64,000 nt of DNA from an uncultured Lachnospiraceae bacterium (GCA_910587155.1 CAJULA010000001.1:108867-172866); one strand, 5' to 3'; shown: positions 16,977 through 26,187, numbered from the stretch's first letter. Program-made: numbers and translations. Notes: a model not told the origin generated them from the sequence alone.

Positions 16977-17933
16977 ATGTTTCAGTTAGCAGAGGAGATC
17001 AAGGGCGCGGGAAGTATTGGCATCAGCGGACATATCAGACCGGACGGAGACTGTGTGGGTTCCTGTATGGCACTGTATCTGTATTTGAAAAAGTGTGTGG
17101 GGCCGGAAACGGAAGTCTCGGTTTATCTGGAACCGCCCGCTGACGTTTTTGCGGACATAGAAGGGATAGCAGAAATCAAAAAGCCGGATGAGACGGATAC
17201 GCCGCCGGAACTGTTTTTTGCACTGGACTGTGAGAGCAGCCGGCTCGGTGATGCCCGGCGACTGTTTGACGGTGCGGGCAGGCGGATCAATATTGATCAT
17301 CATATCAGTAATACAGGCTGTGGCATGGTGAATGTGGTGGATCCCGGGGCCAGCTCCACGAGTGAGGTGGTGTACCGCCTGCTGGATCGAAGCCGGATTG
17401 ATGCTGAGATTGCCAAGGCGTTATATATCGGCATCATTCATGATACGGGGGTGTTCCAGTATTCCAACACTTCGCCGGAAACGCTGCGGATCGCCGCGGA
17501 GCTGGTCAGCCATGGGTTTGACTTTTCGGCACTGATTCAGAAGACCTTTTATGAGAAAACTTATATACAGAACCAGATTATGGGCAGGGCGCTGCTGGAA
17601 AGCATTCTCTTCCTTCACGGGCGCGGGATTGTCAGTGTGGTGGACAGAAAAGTCATGGATTTTTACAATGCTGTTCCGCAGGACCTGGACGGGATTGTCA
17701 GTCTGCTCAGAAATACAAAGGGCGTGGAATGTGCCATTTTCATGTATGAAACGGATGCGATGGTCTATAAGGTGAGCATGCGTTCCTCGGATCTGGTGGA
17801 TGTGGCAAAGATCGCTTCGTATTTTGGAGGCGGCGGACACAAAAAAGCCGCAGGCTGTACCATGTCAGGGACGTTCCATGATGTGGTCAATAATCTGTCT
17901 TTACATATTGAGAGACAACTGGAGGAAGCGTAA
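16977..17933 (+). CDS. nrnA: NrnA-type DHH phosphoesterase (oligoribonuclease / pAp phosphatase)
   Basis: A 318-residue DHH/DHHA1 enzyme that degrades very short RNA and pAp. Metal-binding motifs are seen in order: GHIRPDGDCVGS, FALDCESSRLGD, INIDHHISN (the DHH motif) and GIIHDTGVFQYSNT. The C-terminal DHHA1 motif is GGGGHKKAAGC. AAAGGAAGGGG precedes the ATG. It sits between rbfA and truB, a standard Firmicute position. Confidence 0.94.
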   Translation: MFQLAEEIKGAGSIGISGHIRPDGDCVGSCMALYLYLKKCVGPETEVSVYLEPPADVFADIEGIAEIKKPDETDTPPELFFALDCESSRLGDARRLFDGAGRRINIDHHISNTGCGMVNVVDPGASSTSEVVYRLLDRSRIDAEIAKALYIGIIHDTGVFQYSNTSPETLRIAAELVSHGFDFSALIQKTFYEKTYIQNQIMGRALLESILFLHGRGIVSVVDRKVMDFYNAVPQDLDGIVSLLRNTKGVECAIFMYETDAMVYKVSMRSSDLVDVAKIASYFGGGGHKKAAGCTMSGTFHDVVNNLSLHIERQLEEA

Positions 17934-17941
17934 CAGAGCGG

Positions 17942-18853
17942 ATGAACGGAGTGATCAATGTATACAAGGAAAAGGGCTATACATCTCATGATGTGGTAGC
18001 CCGGCTGCGGGGGATTTTCAGACAGAGAAGGATTGGCCATACGGGAACACTGGATCCGGCTGCAGAAGGCGTTTTGCCTGTCTGTCTCGGGAACGCTACC
18101 AAGCTCTGCGGGATGCTTACCGACAAAGAAAAGGAGTATGTGGCAGAATTAATGCTTGGTGTAGTTACGGATACCCAGGATATGACGGGAGCGATACTGG
18201 AAGAGAGAGAAGTGTCCGTTTCGTGTGAAGAAGTGAAAAAGGCCATACTGGCGTTTGTGGGAACCTATGAGCAGATTCCGCCTATGTACTCTGCCTGTAA
18301 GGTGAATGGGAAGCGGTTGTATGAGCTGGCCCGTCAGGGGAAAGAAGTGGAACGCAGTGCCAGGCCGGTGACGATCCGTGAACTGGAGATTCTATCCATG
18401 GGACTGCCGCTGGTCAGGATGCGGGTCGTATGCACAAGAGGAACTTATATCAGAACGCTCTGTCACGATATCGGTGAGAGGCTGGGCTGCGGCGGCGCCA
18501 TGAAAAGCCTGCTGCGGACGAGATCCGGAAGATTTGCACTGGATGGCGCCAGAAGGCTTTCAGAGATAGAGGAGGCCGTAAAAGCAGGCTGCGCCGATAA
18601 CCTGATAACGACAGTGGAGGAGCTGTTTTCCGGTCTGCCCGGCATTACTGTCCGGGAGGAGGCCGTGCGGGCAGTGCAGAACGGCAACTCGGTTTTTCTC
18701 AGGCAGATTACCGGAAAATCCGGCTGGCAGGATGGAGAAGAGGCCAGGGTCTATGACAGAGACGGCAGATTCTACGGGATTTATGCGTTTGCGGTGATGA
18801 AGGGCTGTTTTAAGCCGGTAACAATGTTTTTGGAGCAGGATGAGACAAAATGA
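17942..18853 (+). CDS. truB: TruB, tRNA pseudouridine-55 synthase
   Basis: A 303-residue enzyme that isomerises U55 in the tRNA T-loop. The catalytic Asp38 lies in RIGHTGTLDPAAEGVLPVCLG; other family segments are KEYVAELMLGVVTDTQD, QIPPMYSACKVNGKRLYELAR and VVCTRGTYIRTLCHDIG. The C-terminal domain (VREEAVRAVQNGNSV) is short. The start is 8 bases after the nrnA stop. Confidence 0.96.
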   Translation: MNGVINVYKEKGYTSHDVVARLRGIFRQRRIGHTGTLDPAAEGVLPVCLGNATKLCGMLTDKEKEYVAELMLGVVTDTQDMTGAILEEREVSVSCEEVKKAILAFVGTYEQIPPMYSACKVNGKRLYELARQGKEVERSARPVTIRELEILSMGLPLVRMRVVCTRGTYIRTLCHDIGERLGCGGAMKSLLRTRSGRFALDGARRLSEIEEAVKAGCADNLITTVEELFSGLPGITVREEAVRAVQNGNSVFLRQITGKSGWQDGEEARVYDRDGRFYGIYAFAVMKGCFKPVTMFLEQDETK

Positions 18854-18925
18854 CAGGAAGAAGGCCCTGACGGGAGCATGGCATAGGTCCATGGTGATCC
18901 GGGGGTGTTGATATAAGGAGATACC

Positions 18926-19834
18926 ATGCAGCTGATAGCAGGCAGGACGGATTTTGTGCTGGATGGGGCGTGCGCTGCCGCCATCGGAAAATTTGACGGC
19001 ATCCACAGAGGGCATCAGGCACTTCTGGCCAATATACTGGAAGGGAAAAAAAGAGGGCTGCAGGCGGCTGTTTTTACCTTTGATCCGATGCCGTCCGCTT
19101 TTTTTTCCGGGACGGGCGGACAGGAACTGACGACCAGAGAAGAAAAACGACGGATTTTCCAAAAACTGGGGGTGGATGTGCTGATTGAATTCCCTCTCAG
19201 GGAAGATACTGCCGCCATAGCACCGCAGACTTTTATCGAAGAGATCCTTGTCAGGCGGATGAAGAGCGCTTATGTGGCTGCCGGCAGAGATGTGACGTTT
19301 GGCCGGTATGGTGCGGGAGACAGTGCCATGCTGACCGCATATGGCAGGAAACTGGGATTTACGGTGCAGATCATAGACAAGGTATGTGTGGACGGAAGGG
19401 AGGTCAGCTCCAGCCGGATCCGGGAAGAACTGGAAGCAGGACATATGGAAGCGGTGGAGGAGCTGATCGGCTTTCCTTACAGCATTACCGGGGAAGTAGT
19501 GCATGGAAAACGTCTGGGCAGAACGATCGGCATGCCCACGGTCAATCTGCTGCCGCCGCCGGGAAAGCTGCTGCCGCCCTTTGGCGTTTATTTTTCGGAA
19601 GTTTCCTGGAACGGAACCCATTTCAGAAGTATCAGCAATGTGGGCTGCAAGCCTACGGTCAGCCGGGAGCGCATCACAGGTGTGGAAACGTATCTGTATG
19701 ATTTTGCGCAGGATATTTACGGACAGGAGATCACTGTCAAGCTGCTGCGTTTCAAGCGGCCGGAGATGAAATTCGGCTCGGTGGGGGAACTGCGGGCGCA
19801 GGCAAGGAAGGATATCATGGAAGGCGGCGGGTGA
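18926..19834 (+). CDS. ribF: RibF, bifunctional riboflavin kinase / FAD synthetase
   Basis: A 302-residue enzyme that turns riboflavin into FMN and then FAD. The N-terminal adenylyltransferase half has IGKFDGIHRGHQALL, VFTFDPMP and VSSSRIREELEAG; the C-terminal kinase half has GKRLGRTIGMPTVNL, LPPFGVYF and SNVGCKPTV. ATAAGGAGAT precedes the ATG. It is the last gene of the rimP operon; a new promoter follows 22 bases after its stop. Confidence 0.96.
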   Translation: MQLIAGRTDFVLDGACAAAIGKFDGIHRGHQALLANILEGKKRGLQAAVFTFDPMPSAFFSGTGGQELTTREEKRRIFQKLGVDVLIEFPLREDTAAIAPQTFIEEILVRRMKSAYVAAGRDVTFGRYGAGDSAMLTAYGRKLGFTVQIIDKVCVDGREVSSSRIREELEAGHMEAVEELIGFPYSITGEVVHGKRLGRTIGMPTVNLLPPPGKLLPPFGVYFSEVSWNGTHFRSISNVGCKPTVSRERITGVETYLYDFAQDIYGQEITVKLLRFKRPEMKFGSVGELRAQARKDIMEGGG

Positions 19835-19855
19835 GGGGGAATTGCAAATTAGTAC

Positions 19856-19884
19856 TTGTCAGTTTGCTTCTTATCACGTACAAT
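19856..19884 (+). promoter_or_regulatory. Vegetative promoter of the Na/Pi symporter gene
   Basis: TTGTCA, 17-base spacer, TACAAT, in the 140-base gap between ribF and the symporter gene. Confidence 0.75.
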
Positions 19885-19974
19885 AGTATCTGGAATGTTT
19901 AAAAACATATAAGGACAGCTGGTGGTCAGAGACTGCCGCAGGTTTTCAAAGGAGAAAACGAAAGGATACATAAG

Positions 19975-21639
19975 ATGAACGCTTCGGTACTGTTATCTAT
20001 GGCGGGCGGGCTCGGCCTGTTTCTGTTTGGCATGAAACTCATGAGTGAGGGCATTGAGAAGGCGGCAGGCGCAAAGCTGCGCGGGATTCTTGAGTTTTTT
20101 ACGACAAACCGCTTTACCGGCATGCTGGTGGGCATTGTCTTTACAGCGGTGATCCAGTCTTCCAGTGCCTGCACGGTCATGGTAGTCAGTTTTGTAAATT
20201 CCGGCCTGATGAATCTGTATCAGGCTGCCGGAGTGATATTGGGTGCCAATATCGGTACGACAGTCACATCTCAGCTGGTTTCTTTTAACTTATCCGAAAT
20301 TGCCCCGGTTTTTTTACTTGGCGGTGTCCTTGCCGTCATGTTTGTCAAAAATAATATGGTAAAAAAGATCGGTGAGATCGTGCTTGGCTTCGGTGTCCTT
20401 TTTATGGGGCTGTCCGGCATGTCGGGCGCCATGGCGGGACTGAAGGAAGATCCGGCCATTGTCAGTCTTTTTGCTTCGCTTACCAGTCCGTTTCTGGCGG
20501 TGCTTCTGGGCACGGTGGTGACGGCGGTGATTCAGAGCTCCTCCGTGACGGTCAGTATCATTCTGCTGATGGCCAATCAGGGGCTGCTGGGCCTTCCGAT
20601 CTGTATGTTTATTATGCTTGGCTGCAATATCGGGGCCTGTGCTTCGGCGATGCTGGCCAGTCTGGCAGGAAAGAAAGACGCCAGAAGGGCGGCGATGATC
20701 CATTTTCTGTTCAATGTTGTGGGGACCGTTATCTTTTATATCATCTTTCTGGTGGCGGTGGGTCCGATTGTGGAATTGTTTTCTTCGATATCAGGCGGGA
20801 ACCCTGGCCGGTGTGTGGCCAATGCCCATACGATTATCAAGATCGTGCAGGTCATTCTGCTGTTCCCTTTTTCCGGGCTGCTTGTTAAGATGACATATCT
20901 TCTGGTGCCCGGTGATGATAAGAAGGTAGGGTACAGAGACAGCTTCCAGCTCAAATATATCGGTGATAAGGTTGTGTTCAATCCGGCCACGGCAGTGGTG
21001 GAGGTCATCAAGGAGATTGAGCGGATGGCGGCTCTGGCCAGCGAAAATCTGAACCGGGCGATGAATGCGCTGATTACACTGGATGAGGAAGATATCGAAG
21101 AGGTTTATGCGGTGGAAAAAAATATAAATTTTCTCAACCATGCCATTACCAATTATCTGGTGAAGATCAATCAGACAACCCTGCCGATTGAAGATCTCAA
21201 GAGCATCGGCGCGCTGTTTCATGTGGTCAATGACATTGAGCGGATCGGCGACCATGCGGAGAATGTGGCGGATTCTGCCCGTCAGAGAAAGGAAAAAGGG
21301 ACCAGCTTCAGCAAGAGGGCCCAGAGGGAGTTGGGAGAGATGCTGGATATGGTCAATAAGATCGTACAGTATTCGGTGGAGATGTTTGCGACCAGCAAGG
21401 AAGAGCATATGGAGGACATTATCAAACTGGAGGATGACATAGATGAAAAAGAGCGGGAACTGCAAAAACTTCATGTAGAGCGGTTAACCAGAAATGAATG
21501 TACGCCGGAAGCCGGCATGCTGTTTTCCGATATCGTATCCGGTCTTGAGCGGGTATCCGATCATGCTACCAATATTGCTTTTGCGATTATGAACAGTAAC
21601 AATGACGACGCCGAGGAGAAAAGAGCGGTGAAGGCATAG
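19975..21639 (+). CDS. Na+/phosphate symporter with C-terminal PhoU domain
   Basis: A 554-residue membrane protein of the Na/Pi-cotransporter II family (NptA/YjbB-like). It has two inverted-repeat cores with the matching motifs VIQSSSACTVMVV and VIQSSSVTVSIILL, each followed by further membrane helices. After residue 340 or so comes a helical PhoU-like domain (VVNDIERIGDHAENVADSAR, ERVSDHATNIAFAIM). Phosphate uptake or export coupled to Na+ is the family role; direction cannot be read from sequence. It is transcribed from its own promoter. Confidence 0.92.
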   Translation: MNASVLLSMAGGLGLFLFGMKLMSEGIEKAAGAKLRGILEFFTTNRFTGMLVGIVFTAVIQSSSACTVMVVSFVNSGLMNLYQAAGVILGANIGTTVTSQLVSFNLSEIAPVFLLGGVLAVMFVKNNMVKKIGEIVLGFGVLFMGLSGMSGAMAGLKEDPAIVSLFASLTSPFLAVLLGTVVTAVIQSSSVTVSIILLMANQGLLGLPICMFIMLGCNIGACASAMLASLAGKKDARRAAMIHFLFNVVGTVIFYIIFLVAVGPIVELFSSISGGNPGRCVANAHTIIKIVQVILLFPFSGLLVKMTYLLVPGDDKKVGYRDSFQLKYIGDKVVFNPATAVVEVIKEIERMAALASENLNRAMNALITLDEEDIEEVYAVEKNINFLNHAITNYLVKINQTTLPIEDLKSIGALFHVVNDIERIGDHAENVADSARQRKEKGTSFSKRAQRELGEMLDMVNKIVQYSVEMFATSKEEHMEDIIKLEDDIDEKERELQKLHVERLTRNECTPEAGMLFSDIVSGLERVSDHATNIAFAIMNSNNDDAEEKRAVKA

Positions 21640-21754
21640 ACGATGCATAGACGGGCGCCTGTTTCACAGCGGGCGCTTTCCCTGTTGCCGCCCGGCCCGC
21701 CCGGATGGGAGAACGGGCCGCGCAAAAACAGCTAAATCCACGTCAAAAATGACA

Positions 21755-21783
21755 TTGATTGACATAAAATTCTTCTTTATAAT
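21755..21783 (+). promoter_or_regulatory. Vegetative promoter of the LytTR two-component operon
   Basis: TTGATT, 17-base spacer, TATAAT, about 50 bases ahead of the regulator start. A TTGACA nearby (21759) has only a 13-base spacer and is less likely. Confidence 0.6.
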
Positions 21784-21833
21784 TAGGAACGTTGGACTCA
21801 AGAGAAAGCTTTTGGACAGGAAAGGGGTTTTTT

Positions 21834-22532
21834 ATGAAGATTGCCATATGTGACGACTGTCGTCAGGATGCGCTGTATCTGCAGACATTGCTCAGCGGGA
21901 TGCACGAAACCAGACTGTATGAGGATGCGGAGAAGCTTCTGGCTGAAGTAAAGGACGACAGAGTACATTATGATCTGTATCTTCTGGATATTTATCTGGA
22001 ACTGATGGACGGTATTGAGCTGGCAAAGCAGCTGCGCCGTCTGGACGAATATGGCGCCGTCTGTTTTATTTCTTCCAGCGACGCTTTTTACAGGCAGGCC
22101 TATGATCTGTATGCGGTTCAGTATCTGCTGAAACCGGTGCAGCCGGAGGACATACGGAGGCTTTTGGAGCGTGTCTCTGAGAATATTGCCAGAAACAGAG
22201 AACTTTCGTTGTATTATAAATGGCGGGGAAAGATGGGCTCCATCCCCTATAACAGGATTCTGTATATAGGAAGCCGCGGCCATACGCTTTATATTCACTG
22301 TCGGGACGGTTCCGTGCAGGAATGTGCCGGACGTCTGGATGAGATGGAGGAGCGCATATCGCCGGATGTCTTCTGCCGGTGCCATCAGAGTTATCTGGTC
22401 AATCTGTATTATCTGGACAATCTGGACGGCAATGAACTGACGATAGCGGGGGAGAATTTGCCGGTATCGAGGCGTTATCAGGCTGAGATAAAAAAGCGTT
22501 ATCAGGAAATCTTATTTGAAGGAATGGATTAA
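21834..22532 (+). CDS. LytTR-family response regulator
   Basis: A 232-residue regulator. The receiver has the acidic pair in AICDDCRQD, the phospho-acceptor in YLLDIYLELMDGIE and the Lys in YLLKPVQPED. The LytTR DNA-binding domain follows (about 130-225), with ILYIGSRGHTLYIHC, then FCRCHQSYLVNL and the end motif LPVSRRY. Such regulators (AgrA/LytR type) often control surface or quorum-linked genes. The ATG at 21834 follows AAAGGGG; the in-frame TTG at 21792 is less likely. Its TAA overlaps the kinase ATG (TAATG). Confidence 0.92.
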   Translation: MKIAICDDCRQDALYLQTLLSGMHETRLYEDAEKLLAEVKDDRVHYDLYLLDIYLELMDGIELAKQLRRLDEYGAVCFISSSDAFYRQAYDLYAVQYLLKPVQPEDIRRLLERVSENIARNRELSLYYKWRGKMGSIPYNRILYIGSRGHTLYIHCRDGSVQECAGRLDEMEERISPDVFCRCHQSYLVNLYYLDNLDGNELTIAGENLPVSRRYQAEIKKRYQEILFEGMD

Positions 22533-23809
22533 TGGAGCTAACTGTACTGCGGGATTTATCCGTATTATGGTGTCTTGTACATATACTGATTCTTTTTATG
22601 CTGCTGTACCGGTCACGCTATTCGCAGAAAAAGACACTGATACTGACGACAGCCGCGATGACACCCGTGATTATAGTAAATGTGACCGGACTGATGCTCC
22701 TGGGGACGGATCGGATGGGCAGGCTGTTTTTTCTGACCTGTACGCTGCCCAGTCTGTTCTTTTTTTATTACATGTCAAGGGACAGACGAGGACGTTTCCT
22801 GTTTACCTTTTGCCTTTCGGATACGGTGGCTTACTGGATTATCATTGTGACCAATCTGCTGGATCATTATATCGGGGGCGGTTATTATATCCTGATGTTT
22901 GCCGGCAGGCTGGTTCTTTTTCCCCTGCTGGAATGGTGGGCTTACAGGAAACTGCGCCGCCCCTATCTGGAACTGCAGGACTCGGTGGGGAAGGGCTGGA
23001 ATGTATTTGCCGGGATGGCTGCCCTGTATTACCTTCTTTTGGTTGCGATGGCTAATTTTCCGGAAATCATTATCCGGAGGCCGCAGGAGATGCCGGCATT
23101 TGTGCTGGTACTGATCCTGATGCCGATGACGTATGCCACCATTTTCACTGCCATGTACAGGCAGCTTTTGTTATATCGCAGACAAAAGAACGATTCCGTC
23201 TACCTGGAAGTAAGGCAGCAGATGGAGGCACTGCTTGCCAATCAGAAGCATATTCATCGCTTGAAGCATGATATGAAGGCGCATATCATCACACTCTCCG
23301 GTCTTATGTCATCTGATCGGGTGGAGGAGGCCAGGACTTATCTGGAGAAGCTGCTTCCCGATCATGATACGTCAGGTGAATATTACTGCAGCAATCCTTA
23401 TATCAATGCGGTGCTTGGACACTATGTCATGAAATTCGATGAATTGGGGGTAGGGCTTCGTCTGGATATTCAGACAGGCGACGAGATTCTGCCCCATATG
23501 GAATTGTGCCAGATCCTGTCCAACGGACTGGAAAATGCCTATGAAGAGTCACGCAGCATGGGGAAGGAACAGAAAGTCTCGGTGCAGGTTCGATATAATA
23601 AAGGCTGGCTGCTTGTCCGAATCAAAAACAAATGCAGGGAAGGGATGCATGTGGAAAAGGGGAGTTTTCCCGGTACGCATAAAAAAGAGCCCGGCCATGG
23701 GCTGGGCCTGCGGACGATACAGGAGGCCGCAGGCAGTCTTGGCGGTGATATGTCCTGTTATACGGAAGAGGGATATTTTATACTGGATGTTATGGTGAGA
23801 GGGGGGTGA
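22532..23809 (+). CDS. GHKL-type sensor histidine kinase (AgrC/LytS-like)
   Basis: A 425-residue membrane kinase. About six membrane helices fill the first 210 residues. A helical segment follows with the phospho-acceptor motif HIHRLKHDMKAHIITL, then an ATPase domain of the GHKL type (ILSNGLENAYEES as N box, GHGLGLRTIQEAAG as glycine box). It overlaps the LytTR regulator start-to-stop, so the two are partners. A peptide or membrane signal is typical of this class, but no peptide gene is visible nearby. Confidence 0.9.
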   Translation: MELTVLRDLSVLWCLVHILILFMLLYRSRYSQKKTLILTTAAMTPVIIVNVTGLMLLGTDRMGRLFFLTCTLPSLFFFYYMSRDRRGRFLFTFCLSDTVAYWIIIVTNLLDHYIGGGYYILMFAGRLVLFPLLEWWAYRKLRRPYLELQDSVGKGWNVFAGMAALYYLLLVAMANFPEIIIRRPQEMPAFVLVLILMPMTYATIFTAMYRQLLLYRRQKNDSVYLEVRQQMEALLANQKHIHRLKHDMKAHIITLSGLMSSDRVEEARTYLEKLLPDHDTSGEYYCSNPYINAVLGHYVMKFDELGVGLRLDIQTGDEILPHMELCQILSNGLENAYEESRSMGKEQKVSVQVRYNKGWLLVRIKNKCREGMHVEKGSFPGTHKKEPGHGLGLRTIQEAAGSLGGDMSCYTEEGYFILDVMVRGG

Positions 23810-23812
23810 AGC

Positions 23813-24403
23813 ATGGCTGGAGATAGTTTAAAAAAACCGGTTTTCTCCGGCGTATCCTGCATCTGCATCATGGTAGACGATGTGAACGAAGCTTTTCAAT
23901 ATTATGAGAGACTTCTGGGAGCCGTTTCCCGGGAATATTTCCCTTACTGGAGAAACAAGGGTTTTTTTAAAGGGATGGGTTTTATCAAAGAAGCGGGGGA
24001 AAGCGAAGTCTCCGTGGGGACTATGGATGTGCCCGGAACAGGGCTGACACTGACGCTGATGCGCTTTCATTATCCGGAAGGCAGGAAGACGCCGGTCATG
24101 TTTAAAGCGAATGATATGAGCGGCGCCAGGTTTGTATCGCTGGAAACGGAAAATCTGGAAGAGGCTTTTGCCTATATCAGTTCACAGCCGGATGTGAGAA
24201 TGATCAATCAGAGCGGGGAATACAGGGTGACACAGTACAGCGTGACAAGGCCGTTTGACTTCCTGTGTTTTGACTGGGAGATGGAAGGAAATTTTGATAA
24301 AAAGCAGGAAGAGGCAGAGCGGATTTCGGCCAGAAGATTTTTTCATTTTATTGATAAATATGGACTGCAGTGGGAATTTGTGCAGAATAGGAAAGAATTG
24401 TGA
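23813..24403 (+). CDS. Glyoxalase/VOC-family protein
   Basis: A 196-residue protein whose N-terminal half has the VOC (glyoxalase/bleomycin-resistance) pattern, beginning GVSCICIMVDDVNEAFQYYERLL. The substrate cannot be read. It starts 3 bases after the kinase stop behind GGGGGGTGAAGC, so it is probably co-transcribed with the two-component pair. Confidence 0.7.
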   Translation: MAGDSLKKPVFSGVSCICIMVDDVNEAFQYYERLLGAVSREYFPYWRNKGFFKGMGFIKEAGESEVSVGTMDVPGTGLTLTLMRFHYPEGRKTPVMFKANDMSGARFVSLETENLEEAFAYISSQPDVRMINQSGEYRVTQYSVTRPFDFLCFDWEMEGNFDKKQEEAERISARRFFHFIDKYGLQWEFVQNRKEL

Positions 24404-24453
24404 TAACCCCTCCTGCGCAGGCATTGGAACATTTTAGAATTCGATATCGTGCA

Positions 24454-24482
24454 TTGACAGCATTTCATTGATTTGTTACAAT
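24454..24482 (+). promoter_or_regulatory. Vegetative promoter of the NlpC/P60 gene
   Basis: TTGACA, 17-base spacer, TACAAT: close to consensus. Its -10 lies inside a palindrome, described separately. Confidence 0.8.
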
Positions 24483-24510
24483 TTGTAACAGACGTAATAA
24501 ATCTGTAACA
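24474..24510 (+). promoter_or_regulatory. Candidate operator: TGTTACA/TGTAACA repeats
   Basis: TGTTACAATTTGTAACA (24474-24490) overlaps the -10 and start region of the NlpC/P60 promoter. A further TGTAACA lies at 24504, exactly 20 bases (two turns) after the second arm. This looks like a regulator site. It resembles WalR boxes in base content but has a 4-base rather than 5-base gap. Confidence 0.5.
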
Positions 24511-24525
24511 AATTTAAGAAAAGAG

Positions 24526-25710
24526 ATGAGGACAGCGATGACGATAGAGACAAAGAAAAAGTTGGCAGGACGGGCAGTGCTGTTTGCGTCAGTATTGCTC
24601 ATCGGTTCCCCGATCGGCACAGTGGCGGCGGGGCCGGGCGGGATCGTGCGGGTACAGGCAGGATTTGACCGCATGATTGCGGATGCGGGGGAGATCATAT
24701 CCAATCCGGAGATGGAAAAATGGGCCGGGAGAGCGGTGGAAGAGGAACGCAAAAAGAAAGAGGCAAGAGAAGAGGCGCAGAGACTGGACGAGGCCGAGCC
24801 ACAGGAAGTGGTGGATGCGGAGATCCTGGAGACTGCCGAGGCGCAGAAGGAAGCCAACAGCGTCAATAATCTCTGGGGATATACCAATCTGGGAATTGCC
24901 CAGGTGGACAATCATCTGAATGTGCGTGATAAGGCCGGCGAGGATGGAGAGTTGGTAGGTAAGATGACGAAAAACGCCGCCTGCGAGATCCTTTCCATAG
25001 AGGGCGACTGGGCTTATATCAAATCGGGCAAGGTGGAGGGATATGTGCATACGGATTATCTCCTCACCGGCGATGCCGCAAAAACAAAAGCACAGGAAGT
25101 GGTCTATACTGTGGCAAAGGTCAATACCCAGACGCTGAAGGTGCGTGAACAGCCCAGTACGGAATGTCCGGTTATCACACTGGTGGCCCAGGACGAGCGG
25201 CTGGAAGTAGTGGAGCAGCAGCCCGAGGGGTGGGCAAAAATCATGCTGGATGACGAAGAAGCCTATGTATCCACCGATTACTGCGTGGTGGAGGAAGAGC
25301 TGGAGACGGCTGTCACCATGAAAGAGCTGTTGTATGGCAATGGTGTTTCCAACACAAGGATTGATTTATGCCAGTATGCGAAACAGTTTGTCGGCAATCC
25401 CTATGTATGGGGAGGCACAAGCCTGACGAAGGGGGCGGACTGCTCCGGTTTTGTGCAGAGTGTATTCAAAAAATTCGGCGTATCCCTGCCCCGTACATCC
25501 AGAGAGCAGGCAGGCGTGGGGACTAAGATTTCCCTGGCGGATGCCAAACCGGGTGATCTGATCTTTTATGCCAAGGGCGGGACGATCAACCATGTGGCAC
25601 TGTACATCGGAGATGGCCAGGTGGTACATGCCAGCAACCCCAGAACCGGGATCCGTATTTCCAATGCGACTTACCGCTCGCCGGCGACGATCAGAAGAGT
25701 GCTGCCGTAA
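24526..25710 (+). CDS. Secreted SH3 - NlpC/P60 cell-wall peptidase
   Basis: A 394-residue exported wall hydrolase. Signal peptide (about 1-40), a charged helical segment (about 65-110), then two bacterial SH3 domains (DNHLNVRDKAGEDGELVG and TLKVREQPSTECPVI). The C-terminal NlpC/P60 domain holds the catalytic Cys in KGADCSGFVQSVF and His in GTINHVALYIGDG. It cleaves peptide stems of peptidoglycan. Two in-frame starts exist: 24526, and 24538, which has GAGG six bases upstream. It has its own promoter with an operator-like palindrome. Confidence 0.93.
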   Translation: MRTAMTIETKKKLAGRAVLFASVLLIGSPIGTVAAGPGGIVRVQAGFDRMIADAGEIISNPEMEKWAGRAVEEERKKKEAREEAQRLDEAEPQEVVDAEILETAEAQKEANSVNNLWGYTNLGIAQVDNHLNVRDKAGEDGELVGKMTKNAACEILSIEGDWAYIKSGKVEGYVHTDYLLTGDAAKTKAQEVVYTVAKVNTQTLKVREQPSTECPVITLVAQDERLEVVEQQPEGWAKIMLDDEEAYVSTDYCVVEEELETAVTMKELLYGNGVSNTRIDLCQYAKQFVGNPYVWGGTSLTKGADCSGFVQSVFKKFGVSLPRTSREQAGVGTKISLADAKPGDLIFYAKGGTINHVALYIGDGQVVHASNPRTGIRISNATYRSPATIRRVLP

Positions 25711-25728
25711 CAATTTTAAAATTAATTC

Positions 25729-25757
25729 TTTACATTCACCGTCGGATATGCTAAACT
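25729..25757 (+). promoter_or_regulatory. Vegetative promoter of rpsO
   Basis: TTTACA, 17-base spacer, TAAACT, about 110 bases ahead of the rpsO start, leaving room for a structured leader. Confidence 0.7.
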
Positions 25758-25777
25758 AATCCGGTATGAAATTTACC

Positions 25778-25850
25778 GTCACTTGGAACAGGGAGCAGGG
25801 CAGTCTGCTGCAGGAGTCTGCCACTATCCTCGGACCCGTTGCTCAGTGAC
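25778..25850 (+). promoter_or_regulatory. Structured rpsO leader (possible S15 autoregulatory site)
   Basis: GTCACT at 25778 pairs with AGTGAC at 25845 and closes a domain that holds an inner GGCAG/CTGCC stem. It ends about 20 bases before the rpsO AGGAGG. Ribosomal protein S15 represses its own mRNA in several bacteria; whether this fold does so here is inference. Confidence 0.4.
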
Positions 25851-25880
25851 AGGCGTATGAGAAACAGGAGGAGAGCGAAA

Positions 25881-26147
25881 ATGATTTCTAAGGAAAAGAA
25901 AACGGCAATCATCAAAGAGTATGCAAGAAGCGAAGGCGATACCGGTTCGCCGGAGGTACAGGTAGCTGTTCTGACAGCACGGATTGAGGAGCTGACAGAG
26001 CATCTGAAAACAAACCAGAAGGATCATCATTCCAGAAGGGGGCTTCTGATGATGGTTGGTCAGAGACGTGGTCTGCTTGCTTATCTGAAGAAGAAAGATA
26101 TTACAAGATACCGTGCTCTGATTGAGCGGCTGGGACTGAGGAAATAA
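25881..26147 (+). CDS. rpsO: 30S ribosomal protein S15
   Basis: An 88-residue S15, full length. The start at 25881 follows AGGAGG; typical segments are IIKEYARSEGDTGSPEVQVAVLTARI and LLMMVGQRRGLLAYLKKKD. It binds 16S rRNA early in 30S assembly. A terminator follows 13 bases after the stop and pnp lies beyond it, the widely conserved rpsO-pnp order. Confidence 0.97.
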   Translation: MISKEKKTAIIKEYARSEGDTGSPEVQVAVLTARIEELTEHLKTNQKDHHSRRGLLMMVGQRRGLLAYLKKKDITRYRALIERLGLRK

Positions 26148-26160
26148 CAGGGCGTGAGCA

Positions 26161-26187
26161 GGCGGATTGACTTTTCATCCGCCTTTT
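26161..26187 (+). terminator. Terminator after rpsO
   Basis: GGCGGAT, 9-base loop, ATCCGCC, TTTT. It is moderate in strength and may be leaky, since no promoter is evident between it and the pnp hairpin. Confidence 0.75.

Noticed and set aside
21759..21783. TTGACA as -35 of the LytTR operon
   Set aside because: The spacer to TATAAT would be only 13 bases; TTGATT four bases upstream gives 17.
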